Below are positions 33,965-43,689 of a stretch of DNA of 64,000 nucleotides, piece after piece (position 1 is the stretch's first letter; each line of letters starts with the position of its first letter). The position numbers and the translations under genes are program-made. The DNA lies in the NCBI GenBank assembly GCA_020636405.1, contig JACJXW010000007.1, positions 620,001 to 684,000 on the forward strand, given 5' to 3'. The notes beneath the pieces are model-generated. The model had not been told where the DNA came from and did not search any database. It worked only from the letters and a program-made list of their open reading frames with translations. Origin of the DNA: Lewinellaceae bacterium. Lineage in GTDB: Bacteria > Bacteroidota > Bacteroidia > Chitinophagales > Saprospiraceae.

Positions 33965-34663
33965 CTATTCTGGCGCATTGCTTGGATTTAGAGTGGTTTG
34001 AAAGGCCTGCCAGACCGGGTCGTCATCCGGGAGAGGCGCCAGTACTTCTTCCCACTCGCCGGATACGGGGTGTCGGAAGCGCAATTTCCAGGCATGCAAG
34101 TGGATGGACCGGCTGCGGTTGCCCCGTCTCGATCCGTACTTGACATCCCCTTTGATCGGGCAACCGATGGCTGCCAGCTGTGCTCTTACCTGATGATGAC
34201 GGCCGGTATGCAGCCGGATCTCCAGTAAGTGATAGTGGTCGGTACTGCCCAGATAGCGGTACGACAGTTCGGCCCGTTTACTGCCGGGCTGCTCTGTTTC
34301 GAAGGCCTGGGTGCGGTTGTTGCGGGAGTTCTTTTTCAGGAAGTGTATCAGGGTGTCTTCCTCCTTTTGGGGCTTTTCCTGAACTGCCGCCAGATAAATC
34401 TTTTCGACCTGCCGCTGGCGGAACTGTTCGTTGAGGCTGGCCAGCGCTCCGGGCGTTTTGGCAAATAAAGTAACCCCGCTGGCCGGACGGTCGAGCCGAT
34501 GGATGAGGTTGAGCTTCGATTTGGTGTATATCTCCGCCAGGTTGATCAGGGATTTGTCACCGGTTTTATCTTCCTGTACCGGCAGGCCCGCCGGTTTGTT
34601 GAAAGCGATGAGCTGATTATTCTTATAGAGCAGCAACGATCCGATCTGGAATTCTTCGGGCAT
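33965..34663 (-). CDS. RluA-family pseudouridine synthase
   Basis: 232 residues. The catalytic motif HRLDRPASGV carries the nucleophilic aspartate. IRLHTGRHHQVRAQLAAIGCPI and the N-terminal YKNNQLIAFNKPAGLPV are also typical. There is no S4 domain, so it resembles the short RluA/TruC-like subgroup. It isomerises uridine in rRNA or tRNA; the target site cannot be told from sequence. It starts 2 bp after the stop of the small membrane protein gene upstream. Confidence 0.9.
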   Translation of the reverse strand: MPEEFQIGSLLLYKNNQLIAFNKPAGLPVQEDKTGDKSLINLAEIYTKSKLNLIHRLDRPASGVTLFAKTPGALASLNEQFRQRQVEKIYLAAVQEKPQKEEDTLIHFLKKNSRNNRTQAFETEQPGSKRAELSYRYLGSTDHYHLLEIRLHTGRHHQVRAQLAAIGCPIKGDVKYGSRRGNRSRSIHLHAWKLRFRHPVSGEWEEVLAPLPDDDPVWQAFQTTLNPSNAPE

Positions 34664-34665
34664 GG

Positions 34666-34854
34666 TCAGTCGATTTCTTCGTAGTCGATGAATTCGCCTT
34701 CTTCGTCAGGCGAAGATTTTTTCTGGGGTGGATTTTCGGGGTGGATAGGCTGCCGGCGCTGTTCTTCCTTTCCGCTGCCGAGCGCATTGGGCCCGAAGAA
34801 ATATTTATACAACACATAAACGATAGCACCGGTAAATAACCATTTAAGCAACAT
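34666..34854 (-). CDS. Small single-helix membrane protein (DUF4834-like)
   Basis: 62 residues: one membrane helix (MLLKWLFTGAIVYVLYKYFFG), then a polar tail rich in Pro, Lys and acidic residues ending GEFIDYEEID. The tail pattern resembles DUF4834 proteins of Bacteroidota. It forms an operon with the pseudouridine synthase. Function is unknown. Confidence 0.7.
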   Translation of the reverse strand: MLLKWLFTGAIVYVLYKYFFGPNALGSGKEEQRRQPIHPENPPQKKSSPDEEGEFIDYEEID

Positions 34855-35023
34855 GATAGATCTTTTTTCAAATGAACAAAAAGCTGCTCCGCCGCCGGCA
34901 ATGATAGGAGCTTTTGTCAGAATATACCTGGTTTCAGGCTACGCAATTTAACAAAGCAACGCAATCTTACGAACAAATTAGAATAGAAAACCGGGCGGCC
35001 TGCGGGCAGTAGCAATAATTTTT

Positions 35024-35031
35024 TACTTTTG
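35024..35031 (+). promoter_or_regulatory. Bacteroidota-type -7 element before the DUF2723 gene
   Basis: TACTTTTG fits TAnnTTTG and lies about 100 bp upstream of the ATG at 35127, so the transcript would have a leader of about 90 bases. Confidence 0.4.
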
Positions 35032-35126
35032 CAGTTCAATAAGTTAAACTCACCGCGCAATTGATACACAGTACTTTGCATTAAACAATAATTGTGGCGG
35101 GATAGATTAAATAACAGGAATACTCA

Positions 35127-38100
35127 ATGGGATCAATGAAACGTCTACACACTGCTGCCGGCTGGCTGGTTTTTGCCATAGCGATGACGGTCTACTTCTT
35201 TTCTGCGGAGCGCACCGGCAGTTTATGGGATTGTGGCGAGTTTATTCTGGGCGCCTATAAGCTACAGGTCGTCCACCCTCCGGGAGCCCCCCTATTCATG
35301 ATCGTTGGCCGCATGTTTACCTGGTTGGCCGAAGTATTTTCGGATGACCCGGCTGACATAGCCTTCGCGGTCAACCTGATGTCCGGCATCTGTACGGCTT
35401 TTGCCGCCACATTCATTTGCTGGTCCACCATTATTTTTAGCCGCCTGGCGCTGGTCGGCCGGGAAGGCGAACCGGATACCGGGCAGTCGATCGCTTTGGC
35501 CGGCGCCGGCCTGGTAGCGGGCCTGTCCACTGCTTTTGCTACTTCTGTTTGGTTCTCGGCAGTGGAAGGTGAAGTCTACGCCATGTCCACCTTCTTTACC
35601 ACTCTGACGCTGTGGGCCATGATGAAATGGTACAGCCTGCCCGATAACCAGGCGGCCGACCGCTGGTTATTGTTTACGGTGTACGCTGCGGGACTTTCCA
35701 TAGGTGTTCACCTCCTGAGTATTCTGACCTTTCCTGCCCTGGCCCTTTTCTATTACTTCAAGAAGTATGAAAATCATACCTGGAAGGGGATCCTGGTTGC
35801 CGCCGGTGCTGGTGCACTAGCCATTGTATTCGTTCAATCGCTGATCATCGTCGGTATCCCCAAGTTGTGGGGGGCGATGGAACTGATCATGGTCAATAGT
35901 ATGGGGCTGCCTTTCCACAGCGGCTTGATCCCTACGTTACTGATCATTGGCGCCGTTATCTTTTTTGGCCTGCGTTATGCCCACCAAAAGCGCAACCTCG
36001 TTTTGCAGCAGCTGATCGTGGGCGCCACGTTGGTGATCATCGGGTTTTCTACGATCGGAGTGATCGTGGTGCGTGCCAATGCCGACCCTCCGATCAATAT
36101 GAACAACCCCAACGATGCCATGCGCCTCATTCCCTACCTCAACCGCGAGCAATACGGAGAGCGTGCGCTGTTGCGTGGGCCGCACTTCGATGCGAGGCCC
36201 ATTCAATCTGAAACGCAGGACCGGTACGGGCGGGTGGGCGACCACTATGAGATCGTAGATCAGAAAATATCTTACGTCTACCGGGATGCGGACAAAATGC
36301 TATTCCCAAGGATGGGCGATTACACGCAGGGGCGCCCTGCGCTGTACAAGCGCTGGATGGGCCTGGACCCCAATGCCCCGCTGCCGGCAGGGCGGCCCAA
36401 CCAGGCGGACAACATCAAGTTTATGTTCGGTTATCAGCTGGGCTGGATGTACTGGCGCTACTTCATGTGGAATTTCGCCGGCCGCCAGAACAGTGAACAG
36501 GGCTTTTATCCGTGGGATAAATCGAGCGGACACTGGATATCGGGTATTTCCTTCCTCGACAGCTGGCGCCTCTACAACCAGAGCCAGTTGCCCGAGGCGA
36601 TGAAACACGACCAGGGCCGTAATGCCTATTATCTTTTGCCCTTCCTGTTCGGTATCATTGGCCTGTTCTTCCATTTTAAGAACAGAAACCACGAAGCGCT
36701 TGGCCTATTGGCCCTGTTCATTATTACCGGTATCGGCATTACCATATACTCCAACCAGCCGCCCAACGAGCCCCGTGAACGGGATTACGTTTTGGTCGGG
36801 TCCATATTTACCTATTGCATCTGGATCGGGATGGCTGTGCCCGCCCTTTTTGAACAATTCCGGGAACGGCTTGGCCAAAGCGGCCCGGTGGCTGCAGCGC
36901 TGGCTGCTGTTATCGTTCTCAGCGCTCCGGTACTCATGGGGACTCAGAATTTCGACGACCATAGCCGTATTCATCATACCGGCGCCAGGGATTATGCTTC
37001 CAACTTCCTGAACAGTTGTGAGCCCAACGCCATTATTTTCACCTACGGCGATAACGATACTTATCCGCTCTGGTATGCCCAGGAGGTGGAAGGCATACGC
37101 ACCGACGTTCGGGTGGTCAACCTTAGCCTCATCGCGGTCGACTGGTACATCAACCTGCTGCGCCGCAAGGTGAACGATTCTCCGCCGATCAAAATGTCTA
37201 TTTCGGAAGATGCCATTCGGGGCAAAAAGCGCAATCAGGTATTCTATTATAACCCCAGCGGCCAGGATGCACCACAGACGCTTCAGGATTTCATTCGGTT
37301 TATAGGGGAAGACCACCCGCTGCCTACCCAATCAGGCCGGGAGATCGAAAGCCATTACCAGTCGCAGAATGTCTTCATTCCCGTCAACCGGGAGGAGGTG
37401 ATCTCTAGTGGAGTAGTAGGTGTAGAGGATACAGCACAGATCGTTTCCCGGATTCCTTTGAAACTTCAGGGTAAAGATTACCTGATCAAGGACGAAGTGG
37501 CTATCCTGGATATCATTTCCTCCAACCTCTGGGAGCGGCCGATGTACTTTGCAGTGACCTGCCGGCAGGATAAACTCTTTGGCCTCGACGATTACCTTCA
37601 GCTGGAGGGCTTGGCCTTGCGCATCGTTCCCAAGCGCTCGCAGAGCGAGCCGCAGTATGGCATCATCGGCAGCGGCGGCGTGAATACGGATGCCGTTTAT
37701 GAAAATGTCATGGAAAAGTTCCGCTGGGGCAATTTCGACAAATATGAGCTGTTCGTTGACCGCTCTTACGCTCCCAGCGTGCAGAGCCATCAACTGAGCA
37801 TGCGCCGGGCAGCATTGCAGATGGTGCAGGAGGGCAAACGCGATGAAGCCATCGCTCTGATCGACAAGTATTTTGAGGCCTTCCCCGATATGAATTTCCC
37901 GTATGATTACCGGGCCTATTACATGATCAGTGTGTACCTGACCGCCAACGCCTACGATAAGGCCAAACCCCATATGGCCATACTGGCCGACCGGGTAGCC
38001 GATCAGTTATACTTCTTTAATTCTATTGATGCAGATGTGTTGGAATCGAGCTTCGAGACCGACTATTTGCTGGCGATGCGTACCAAGGATGACTTGCTCC

Positions 38101-38210
38101 GGGACGCCAGCCAAAACCACGATACCGAGTTTACGACGGAACTTCAGGAGAAATTTAAACCCTTTCTTTTAGAAAGAACGGAGAATTTCGCGCCACCGTC
38201 CGGAAACTAG
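35127..38210 (+). CDS. DUF2723 membrane protein, O-mannosyltransferase-like
   Basis: 1027 residues; an alternative ATG lies three codons in. The N-terminal 300 or so residues have many membrane helices and the DUF2723 hallmark GSLWDCGEFILGAYKLQVVH with PPGAPLF. This resembles the catalytic loop region of PMT/GT39 glycosyltransferases. A further helix group (about 500-600) and a large soluble C-terminal part follow. Its likely role is transferring sugars from a polyprenyl carrier to exported proteins. Bacteroidota are known to O-glycosylate secreted proteins, but the enzyme is unproven. It is followed 6 bp later by rpiB, probably one operon. Confidence 0.85.
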   Translation: MGSMKRLHTAAGWLVFAIAMTVYFFSAERTGSLWDCGEFILGAYKLQVVHPPGAPLFMIVGRMFTWLAEVFSDDPADIAFAVNLMSGICTAFAATFICWSTIIFSRLALVGREGEPDTGQSIALAGAGLVAGLSTAFATSVWFSAVEGEVYAMSTFFTTLTLWAMMKWYSLPDNQAADRWLLFTVYAAGLSIGVHLLSILTFPALALFYYFKKYENHTWKGILVAAGAGALAIVFVQSLIIVGIPKLWGAMELIMVNSMGLPFHSGLIPTLLIIGAVIFFGLRYAHQKRNLVLQQLIVGATLVIIGFSTIGVIVVRANADPPINMNNPNDAMRLIPYLNREQYGERALLRGPHFDARPIQSETQDRYGRVGDHYEIVDQKISYVYRDADKMLFPRMGDYTQGRPALYKRWMGLDPNAPLPAGRPNQADNIKFMFGYQLGWMYWRYFMWNFAGRQNSEQGFYPWDKSSGHWISGISFLDSWRLYNQSQLPEAMKHDQGRNAYYLLPFLFGIIGLFFHFKNRNHEALGLLALFIITGIGITIYSNQPPNEPRERDYVLVGSIFTYCIWIGMAVPALFEQFRERLGQSGPVAAALAAVIVLSAPVLMGTQNFDDHSRIHHTGARDYASNFLNSCEPNAIIFTYGDNDTYPLWYAQEVEGIRTDVRVVNLSLIAVDWYINLLRRKVNDSPPIKMSISEDAIRGKKRNQVFYYNPSGQDAPQTLQDFIRFIGEDHPLPTQSGREIESHYQSQNVFIPVNREEVISSGVVGVEDTAQIVSRIPLKLQGKDYLIKDEVAILDIISSNLWERPMYFAVTCRQDKLFGLDDYLQLEGLALRIVPKRSQSEPQYGIIGSGGVNTDAVYENVMEKFRWGNFDKYELFVDRSYAPSVQSHQLSMRRAALQMVQEGKRDEAIALIDKYFEAFPDMNFPYDYRAYYMISVYLTANAYDKAKPHMAILADRVADQLYFFNSIDADVLESSFETDYLLAMRTKDDLLRDASQNHDTEFTTELQEKFKPFLLERTENFAPPSGN

Positions 38211-38216
38211 TAGCTG

Positions 38217-38660
38217 ATGAAAAAAAGAATAGCCATTGGTTGTGACCATGCCGGCTTTCCCTACAAGGAAAGCATTGTAGGCCTCTTGCGTTCCAAGGGT
38301 ATGGAGGTACTCGACTTTGGTACGCATTCGGCAGAATCGGTGGATTACCCCGACTTTGCCCATCCGGTGGCGGAGGAGGTAGAATCGGGAGATACGGCCA
38401 TGGGAGTCGTCATGTGTGGCAGCGGCAACGGTATAGCCATGACTGTGAACAAACATCAGGGCGTTCGCGCTGCGATATGCTGGAATGAAGAGCTGGCCCG
38501 CCTGGCCCGCCAGCACAACGACGCGAATGTGCTCTCCATACCCGTACGTTTTGTTTCAGAAGAGACAGCTTTAGCTATGGTTGAGGCTTTTCTGAATACG
38601 GAGTTTGAGGGCGGCCGCCACGCCCGCCGTGTTGGAAAGATAAGCCTTGATAGCCATTGA
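38217..38660 (+). CDS. rpiB: Ribose-5-phosphate isomerase B
   Basis: 147 residues, standard size. GCDHAGFPYKESI opens the protein. MCGSGNGIAMTVNKH holds the catalytic cysteine region and the phosphate-binding loop. ARQHNDANVLSIP is the family's C-terminal block. It interconverts ribose 5-phosphate and ribulose 5-phosphate in the pentose phosphate pathway. It sits 6 bp after the DUF2723 gene and is followed by a terminator. Confidence 0.93.
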   Translation: MKKRIAIGCDHAGFPYKESIVGLLRSKGMEVLDFGTHSAESVDYPDFAHPVAEEVESGDTAMGVVMCGSGNGIAMTVNKHQGVRAAICWNEELARLARQHNDANVLSIPVRFVSEETALAMVEAFLNTEFEGGRHARRVGKISLDSH

Positions 38661-38743
38661 AAAGGAGGCAGTCAGGCAATCACCCGGGAAAATCCGGCGT
38701 TAGTTAGTAAACGGTTACAACCATTGATTAAAAACTATCTTCG

Positions 38744-38774
38744 ATCGCCAGCCCATGAGACCAGGGCTGGCGAT
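38744..38774 (+). terminator. Rho-independent terminator after rpiB
   Basis: atcgccagccc (38744-38754) pairs with gggctggcgat (38764-38774), then TGTCGTTTTT. The AAAAAC on the other side could make it weakly bidirectional. Confidence 0.75.
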
Positions 38775-38802
38775 TGTCGTTTTTAGCATCAACAGATCCA
38801 TC

Positions 38803-40392
38803 ATGAAACAAATAATAACAGCTTTGCTCTGGATATCCTGCCTTTCCGTGTACGGACAATATCAGGCACCTTCGGGGCCGTGGGTGGAAAGCGCCGAGTC
38901 TTTGGGGGCTCTGATCACCGGTGAAGGATTGAAGGAACATTTGTCTATTCTCGCTTCCGATGAATTTGAAGGCAGGGAAACCGGCCAGCCCGGCCAGCGG
39001 CTGGCAGCCGAATACATTGCGAAGGTCTTTGAAGGTTACGGTATGCCCAGAGTCGTGGGGGATAGTTCTTATTTCCAGAAAATAGCCTTTACGGCAGAGG
39101 GCTGGAACCGTATTGCTTTGGTGCTGAACGGAGAGAGTTACCGTCACCTCTGGGATTACTATGCTTACCCTTCCACCAATGCCGCTATGCCGGAGACGAG
39201 CTTTGAGGAAGTGCTTTTCCTCGGTTACGGCATCGAGTCGGAACGATACAATGATTATAAAGGTGTGGACGTAAAGGGCAAGGCTATCCTGATCTATGAT
39301 GGAGAACCGGTGGATGCTTCGGGCACCTCCCGGGTCACCGGAACGCAACAGCTGTCGGATTGGGCAAAAGATTGGCGCCGTAAATTGCGCCTGGCCAGGG
39401 AGAAGGGCGCCAGCCTGGTGCTGGTCATCGACGGCAACTTCAAGCAGAATGTGGCGGAGGCCCGGCGCGCCATTTTCAATACCGGGCTGCAATACGGAGA
39501 GGGGGAAAATCCGGAACAGAACTACGCCAACAACTGCTTCATTACTACTAAAGTAGCGAAGGAGATACTGGGAGGGGAGTATAAGAAAGTGATCCGGGCC
39601 CGGAAGAATATGCAGAAAAAGGGAAAATCAAAGGCGCTGCCGCTCAGCTGCCAACTCACCCTTCAGCTGGACAAGTTCAAACGTCAGGTGCTGGGCGAGA
39701 ATGTATTGGGCTACATCGAAGGTACGGATGAAAAACGGAAGGATGAGCTGCTTGTCATTACGGCCCATTACGACCACCTGGGCCGGCGGGGCTCGTCAAT
39801 CTACAATGGTGCTGACGATAATGGCTCGGGCACCTCTACCGTGCTGGAAGTTGCCGAGGCTTTTGCCGCAGCTAAGAAGCAGGGCATTGGCCCCCGCCGC
39901 AGCGTGTTGCTTATGTTGGTATCCGGTGAAGAGAAAGGCCTGCTGGGGTCGCAGTACTACGTCGAACACCCGGTTTTTCCTCTGGAAAGCACCATTGCCG
40001 ATATCAATGTAGATATGGTGGGGCGGGTAGACGAAAAACACAAAGACAACCCGGAATACATCTATGTCATTGGATCTGACCGCATGAGCACCGAGCTCCA
40101 TCAGATCAACGAACAGGCCAATGCCACCTACACGAAACTGGAGCTGGATTATACCTATAATGCCGACGACGACCCCAACCGGTACTACTACCGTTCTGAC
40201 CACTACAATTTCGCAGAGCGCGGCATTCCTGCCATCTTCTACTTCAACGGCACCCATCCCGATTATCACCGCACTTCTGATACGGTCGATAAAATACAGT
40301 TTGACAAGATGGCCAAGATCGGCCAGTTGGTCTTTTACACCGCCTGGGAACTGGCCAACCGGGAGGAGCGCATCAAAGTGGATGTGAAGTGA
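38803..40392 (+). CDS. Secreted M28 family zinc peptidase with PA-like insert
   Basis: 529 residues from the ATG at 38803 (signal peptide MKQIITALLWISCLSVYGQ); the longer frame from 38755 would start inside the terminator hairpin. Zinc and catalytic residues are H322 in ITAHYDHLG, D338 in NGADDNGSGT, E376/E377 in VSGEEKGLLG, D in NVDMVGR and H in GTHPDYHRTSDTVD. A PA-type segment (about 130-240) precedes the catalytic domain. It is an exported aminopeptidase or carboxypeptidase and probably helps use peptides from outside the cell. Confidence 0.9.
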   Translation: MKQIITALLWISCLSVYGQYQAPSGPWVESAESLGALITGEGLKEHLSILASDEFEGRETGQPGQRLAAEYIAKVFEGYGMPRVVGDSSYFQKIAFTAEGWNRIALVLNGESYRHLWDYYAYPSTNAAMPETSFEEVLFLGYGIESERYNDYKGVDVKGKAILIYDGEPVDASGTSRVTGTQQLSDWAKDWRRKLRLAREKGASLVLVIDGNFKQNVAEARRAIFNTGLQYGEGENPEQNYANNCFITTKVAKEILGGEYKKVIRARKNMQKKGKSKALPLSCQLTLQLDKFKRQVLGENVLGYIEGTDEKRKDELLVITAHYDHLGRRGSSIYNGADDNGSGTSTVLEVAEAFAAAKKQGIGPRRSVLLMLVSGEEKGLLGSQYYVEHPVFPLESTIADINVDMVGRVDEKHKDNPEYIYVIGSDRMSTELHQINEQANATYTKLELDYTYNADDDPNRYYYRSDHYNFAERGIPAIFYFNGTHPDYHRTSDTVDKIQFDKMAKIGQLVFYTAWELANREERIKVDVK

Positions 40393-40467
40393 TATTTTAA
40401 CTTCCGCGCGCTAAATCCTGCCGGAAAATGAATATATTCATGGAGTCTCTTTAGAAAAATCAAAACG

Positions 40468-41814
40468 ATGAAAAGAAGAAGATTCCTCCAGCAGGCCTCC
40501 TCTGCGGCTGCCGGCATCGGCATTGCCGGCATGTTGCCCATCGAGCTCCTCGCTGCCAACCGAAAAAAGATCTCCCCAAATGAAAAACTGGGCGTGGCCG
40601 TCATCGGCTGCAAAGGGATGGGATGGACCAACATGAGAAGGCACTTTTTGGTCGACGGCGTGGAGTGCGTTGCATTGTGCGACGTAGACCAAAGGGTGCT
40701 TGATGAGCGTGCCGCAGAAGTTAAAGAAATCCAAGGCAAAGCGCCCCGTCTCTACGGGGACTACCGTAAACTGCTGGAGGATAAAGATGTGGAAGCTGTC
40801 ATTATCGCCACGCCCGACCATTGGCACTGCCTGATGATGGTTGATGCTGTACAGGCAGGTAAGCATGTATATGTAGAGAAGCCCATTGCCAATAGCATCA
40901 AAGAATGCCGCATGATGATCGCGGCGGGAAAGAAGTATGGCAAGGTGGTACAAGTGGGGCAATGGCAGCGCAGCGGATCCCATTATGAAGACGCCATCGC
41001 CTATGTCCGCTCGGGCAAGCTGGGTAAGGTCCGTTTGGTCAAAGTGTGGGCTTATCAGGGCTGGATGAAACCCGTGCCCGTCCTTCCCGACAGCGCTCCT
41101 CCGGAAGGCGTAGACTATGCCATGTGGCTGGGGCCTGCTCCCAAACGCCCCTTTAACCCCAACCGTTTCCATTTCAACTTCCGTTGGTTCTGGGACTACG
41201 CCGGCGGCCTGATGACCGACTGGGGAGTACACGAGATCGATATTGCCTTGTATGCCATGCAGGCCAAAGCGCCTAAGTCGATCATGGCCTCCGGGGGCAA
41301 GCTCGCCTATCCGGAGGATGCTTCTGAGACGCCTGACACTTTGCAGGCCATCTTTGAATATGAAGACTTCAACATGCTGTGGGAGCACGCCACTGGGATC
41401 GACAACGGCAATTATGGCCGTACGGAAGGTATCGCCTTCATTGGAAATCACGCCACCCTGGTGGTCAACCGGCAAGGGTGGGAGGTTATCCCCGAAACAC
41501 AAACCGAAGACGGCCTGAAGAAATACGAAGTGGAGGCGCTCCCTAAGCAGGACACGGCCCGGGATGCCGATTACATCAAAGACCACGCTCAAAATTTCGT
41601 CGACGCCATCAGGGCGAATGACCCCGGCCTGCTCAAATGTGGCATTGAGACGGGAGGAATTGCCGCCATCAACGCCCACATGGGAAATATTGCCTTCAAA
41701 ACGGGGCGGAAGATATACTGGGATGAAGCCATGGGCCTGTTCAAAAATGACAAGGAGGCCAGTGCGCTTATTGCAAAGGAATATCACAATGGCTGGGCGT
41801 TGCCAAAGTTATAG
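40468..41814 (+). CDS. Gfo/Idh/MocA family oxidoreductase with Tat-type signal
   Basis: 448 residues. The N-terminus MKRRRFLQQASSAAAGIGIAG looks like a twin-arginine signal, placing the enzyme in the periplasm with bound cofactor. LGVAVIGCKGMG is the NAD(P)-binding region, EKPIANS the catalytic-lysine motif, and DWGVHEIDIALYAM a later family block. Secreted members with this layout act on sugars or their derivatives, often in glycan degradation; the substrate is unknown. A bidirectional-looking hairpin separates it from convergent pckA. Confidence 0.88.
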   Translation: MKRRRFLQQASSAAAGIGIAGMLPIELLAANRKKISPNEKLGVAVIGCKGMGWTNMRRHFLVDGVECVALCDVDQRVLDERAAEVKEIQGKAPRLYGDYRKLLEDKDVEAVIIATPDHWHCLMMVDAVQAGKHVYVEKPIANSIKECRMMIAAGKKYGKVVQVGQWQRSGSHYEDAIAYVRSGKLGKVRLVKVWAYQGWMKPVPVLPDSAPPEGVDYAMWLGPAPKRPFNPNRFHFNFRWFWDYAGGLMTDWGVHEIDIALYAMQAKAPKSIMASGGKLAYPEDASETPDTLQAIFEYEDFNMLWEHATGIDNGNYGRTEGIAFIGNHATLVVNRQGWEVIPETQTEDGLKKYEVEALPKQDTARDADYIKDHAQNFVDAIRANDPGLLKCGIETGGIAAINAHMGNIAFKTGRKIYWDEAMGLFKNDKEASALIAKEYHNGWALPKL

Positions 41815-41834
41815 ATGATGGTAGGGTCTATCTC

Positions 41835-41880
41835 ATTCAGCATTTGAGCCAGGTAAAATAAACCAGGCCAAATGCTGAAT
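41835..41880. terminator. Hairpin between convergent oxidoreductase and pckA genes
   Basis: attcagcatttg (41835-41846) and caaatgctgaat (41869-41880) form a perfect 12-bp stem. It is enclosed by an outer pair, gtagggt at 41821 and accctac at 41899. No long T tract is seen on either side. The position fits a shared terminator. Confidence 0.6.
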
Positions 41881-41901
41881 AGGATAAACAAGGGAAGAAC
41901 C

Positions 41902-43479
41902 CTACTTAGGCCCTGCCGCGACAATATCAGGGTGGACGCCCTGTTCGTACTTTTTAAAGTTTTCCTTGAACAGGCTGACCAGTTTAGCTATAGTTTTATC
42001 ATAGGCGGCGTGGTCTTCCCAGGTATCTCTTGGTTGTAACACTTCTGTCGGAACTTTAGGGCAGGAGGTAGGTACTTCCAGGCCGAAGTGCGGTTCTTTA
42101 ATGGAATCCACGTTCTCGAAGTCACCATTGTGTATAGCATCGATAATAGCGCGGGTGTATTTCAGCTTGATCCGCGAGCCTACGCCGAAGGGGCCGCCGG
42201 TCCAGCCGGTATTGACCAGCCATGCTTTGGCCTTATGCAGTCTGATCTTTTCAGCCAGCAGTTCAGCATATTTATTGGGGTGCCACATCATGAATGCCGC
42301 ACCGAAGCAGGCGGAAAAAGTGGCTTCGGGTTCGGTGACGCCCATTTCTGTTCCGGCTACCTTTGCCGTATACCCGGCGATGAAGTGGTAACTGGCTTGT
42401 TCGGGCGATAGCCTGCTCACAGGAGGTAAGACGCCGAAAGCGTCGCAGGTCAGGAAAATGATATGGTCGGGGTGGCCAGCCACGCAGGGGATCTGTATGT
42501 TATCGATGTAATGAATGGGATAGGACGCCCGGGTGTTCTGGGTGATGGAAGTGTCGTGATAATCCACTACCCGGGTTTTTTCGTTGTAAACCACATTTTC
42601 CAGGATGGTACCGAACCGGATGGCATTGAAGATATCCGGTTCTTTTTCGGCGCTGAGGTCGATGGCCTTGGCGTAGCACCCTCCTTCGATGTTGAATACA
42701 CCGGTATCCGTCCAGCAGTGTTCATCATCTCCGATGAGCTTCCGTTTGGGGTCGGCGCTCAGGGTAGTCTTTCCAGTGCCGGACAGGCCGAAGAGGACGG
42801 AAACATCGCCTTTTTCACCCACGTTGGCCGAGCAGTGCATCGGCATGACGTTTTTCAGGGGCATCAGGTAGTTCATGACCGAGAAGATGCCTTTTTTCAT
42901 TTCCCCGGCATATTCCGTTCCCAGAATAACGACCTCCTTTCGCTCCAGGTCCAGGTCTATACTGGTACGCGAAGTCATTTGCGAGGTGTACCGGTTGGCC
43001 GGGAAGCTTCCTCCGTTGAAGATGACGTAATCGGGTTCACCGAAGTTTTCCAGCTCTTCTTCGGAAGGCATGATGAGCATATTTTGCATAAACAGCGCAT
43101 GGTAGGCCCTGGTGCAGATGACCCGGCATTTCAGCCGGTAGTTAGGGTCCCAGCCGGCAAAGGCGTCAACTACGAAGATGCGGTCCCGGGTATTGAGGTA
43201 ATCCATGGCGCGTTCGCGGTTGATCATGAAAGTATGCTTGTCGAGGGGAATATTGATGTTGCCCCAATCGATATTTTGTTCGGAGGGAGGCGCCTTTACG
43301 ATGCGTTTGTCTTTCGGGCTGCGGCCGGTCTTGGTGCCAGAGTAGACCAATAAGGCGCCTACATCGGAAATGGCTGTCCCTTTTTCATCTCGCAGGGCTA
43401 TTTCATACAATTCCGGAACGCTTTTGTTCCGATGGATTTCTTTGACAAAAATCTGGTACTGATCGAGAGTAAAAGCCAC
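41902..43479 (-). CDS. pckA: Phosphoenolpyruvate carboxykinase (ATP)
   Basis: 525 residues from a GTG at 43479, giving (M)AFTLDQYQIFVKEI. An ATG-started frame reaches 43545, but a TATATTTG -7 element at 43539-43532 would then lie inside the gene, so the GTG is preferred. The P-loop GLSGTGKTTLS is near residue 231, followed by IGDDEHCW. GRSPKDKRIV and the C-terminal NTGWTGGPFGVG are also standard. It converts oxaloacetate and ATP to PEP in gluconeogenesis, consistent with a peptide-consuming lifestyle. Confidence 0.93.
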   Translation of the reverse strand: MAFTLDQYQIFVKEIHRNKSVPELYEIALRDEKGTAISDVGALLVYSGTKTGRSPKDKRIVKAPPSEQNIDWGNINIPLDKHTFMINRERAMDYLNTRDRIFVVDAFAGWDPNYRLKCRVICTRAYHALFMQNMLIMPSEEELENFGEPDYVIFNGGSFPANRYTSQMTSRTSIDLDLERKEVVILGTEYAGEMKKGIFSVMNYLMPLKNVMPMHCSANVGEKGDVSVLFGLSGTGKTTLSADPKRKLIGDDEHCWTDTGVFNIEGGCYAKAIDLSAEKEPDIFNAIRFGTILENVVYNEKTRVVDYHDTSITQNTRASYPIHYIDNIQIPCVAGHPDHIIFLTCDAFGVLPPVSRLSPEQASYHFIAGYTAKVAGTEMGVTEPEATFSACFGAAFMMWHPNKYAELLAEKIRLHKAKAWLVNTGWTGGPFGVGSRIKLKYTRAIIDAIHNGDFENVDSIKEPHFGLEVPTSCPKVPTEVLQPRDTWEDHAAYDKTIAKLVSLFKENFKKYEQGVHPDIVAAGPK

Positions 43480-43531
43480 AATTATCTTTTTTGAAAGGTT
43501 GATAGAAATCTGAGCTTTTGGGGGCTCCTGC

Positions 43532-43539
43532 CAAATATA
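43532..43539 (-). promoter_or_regulatory. Bacteroidota-type -7 element of pckA
   Basis: Read on the minus strand the sequence is TATATTTG, an exact TAnnTTTG. It lies 53 bp before the GTG start and inside the longer ATG frame, which helps choose the start. Confidence 0.45.
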
Positions 43540-43689
43540 TGGCACTTGATTTAATCTTACCCGGTAATTAATCCAAAAAAAGCCCCTCTGGCAGCTAATG
43601 GCTGTTGGAATATTCTTAATTTTATTGATCTATTAATGAGCAACTTCGGGTATCCGGGGCCTGTCAGGGGTCGTAACTTCAGATTAAAA

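Noticed and set aside
40438..41787. 449-codon minus-strand frame opposite the Gfo/Idh/MocA gene
   Set aside because: Almost the same extent as the real gene on the other strand, which has clear motifs and a Tat leader.
41902..43545. Longer ATG-started pckA
   Set aside because: The added 22 residues lack family similarity and contain an exact TAnnTTTG promoter element; GTG at 43479 fits better.
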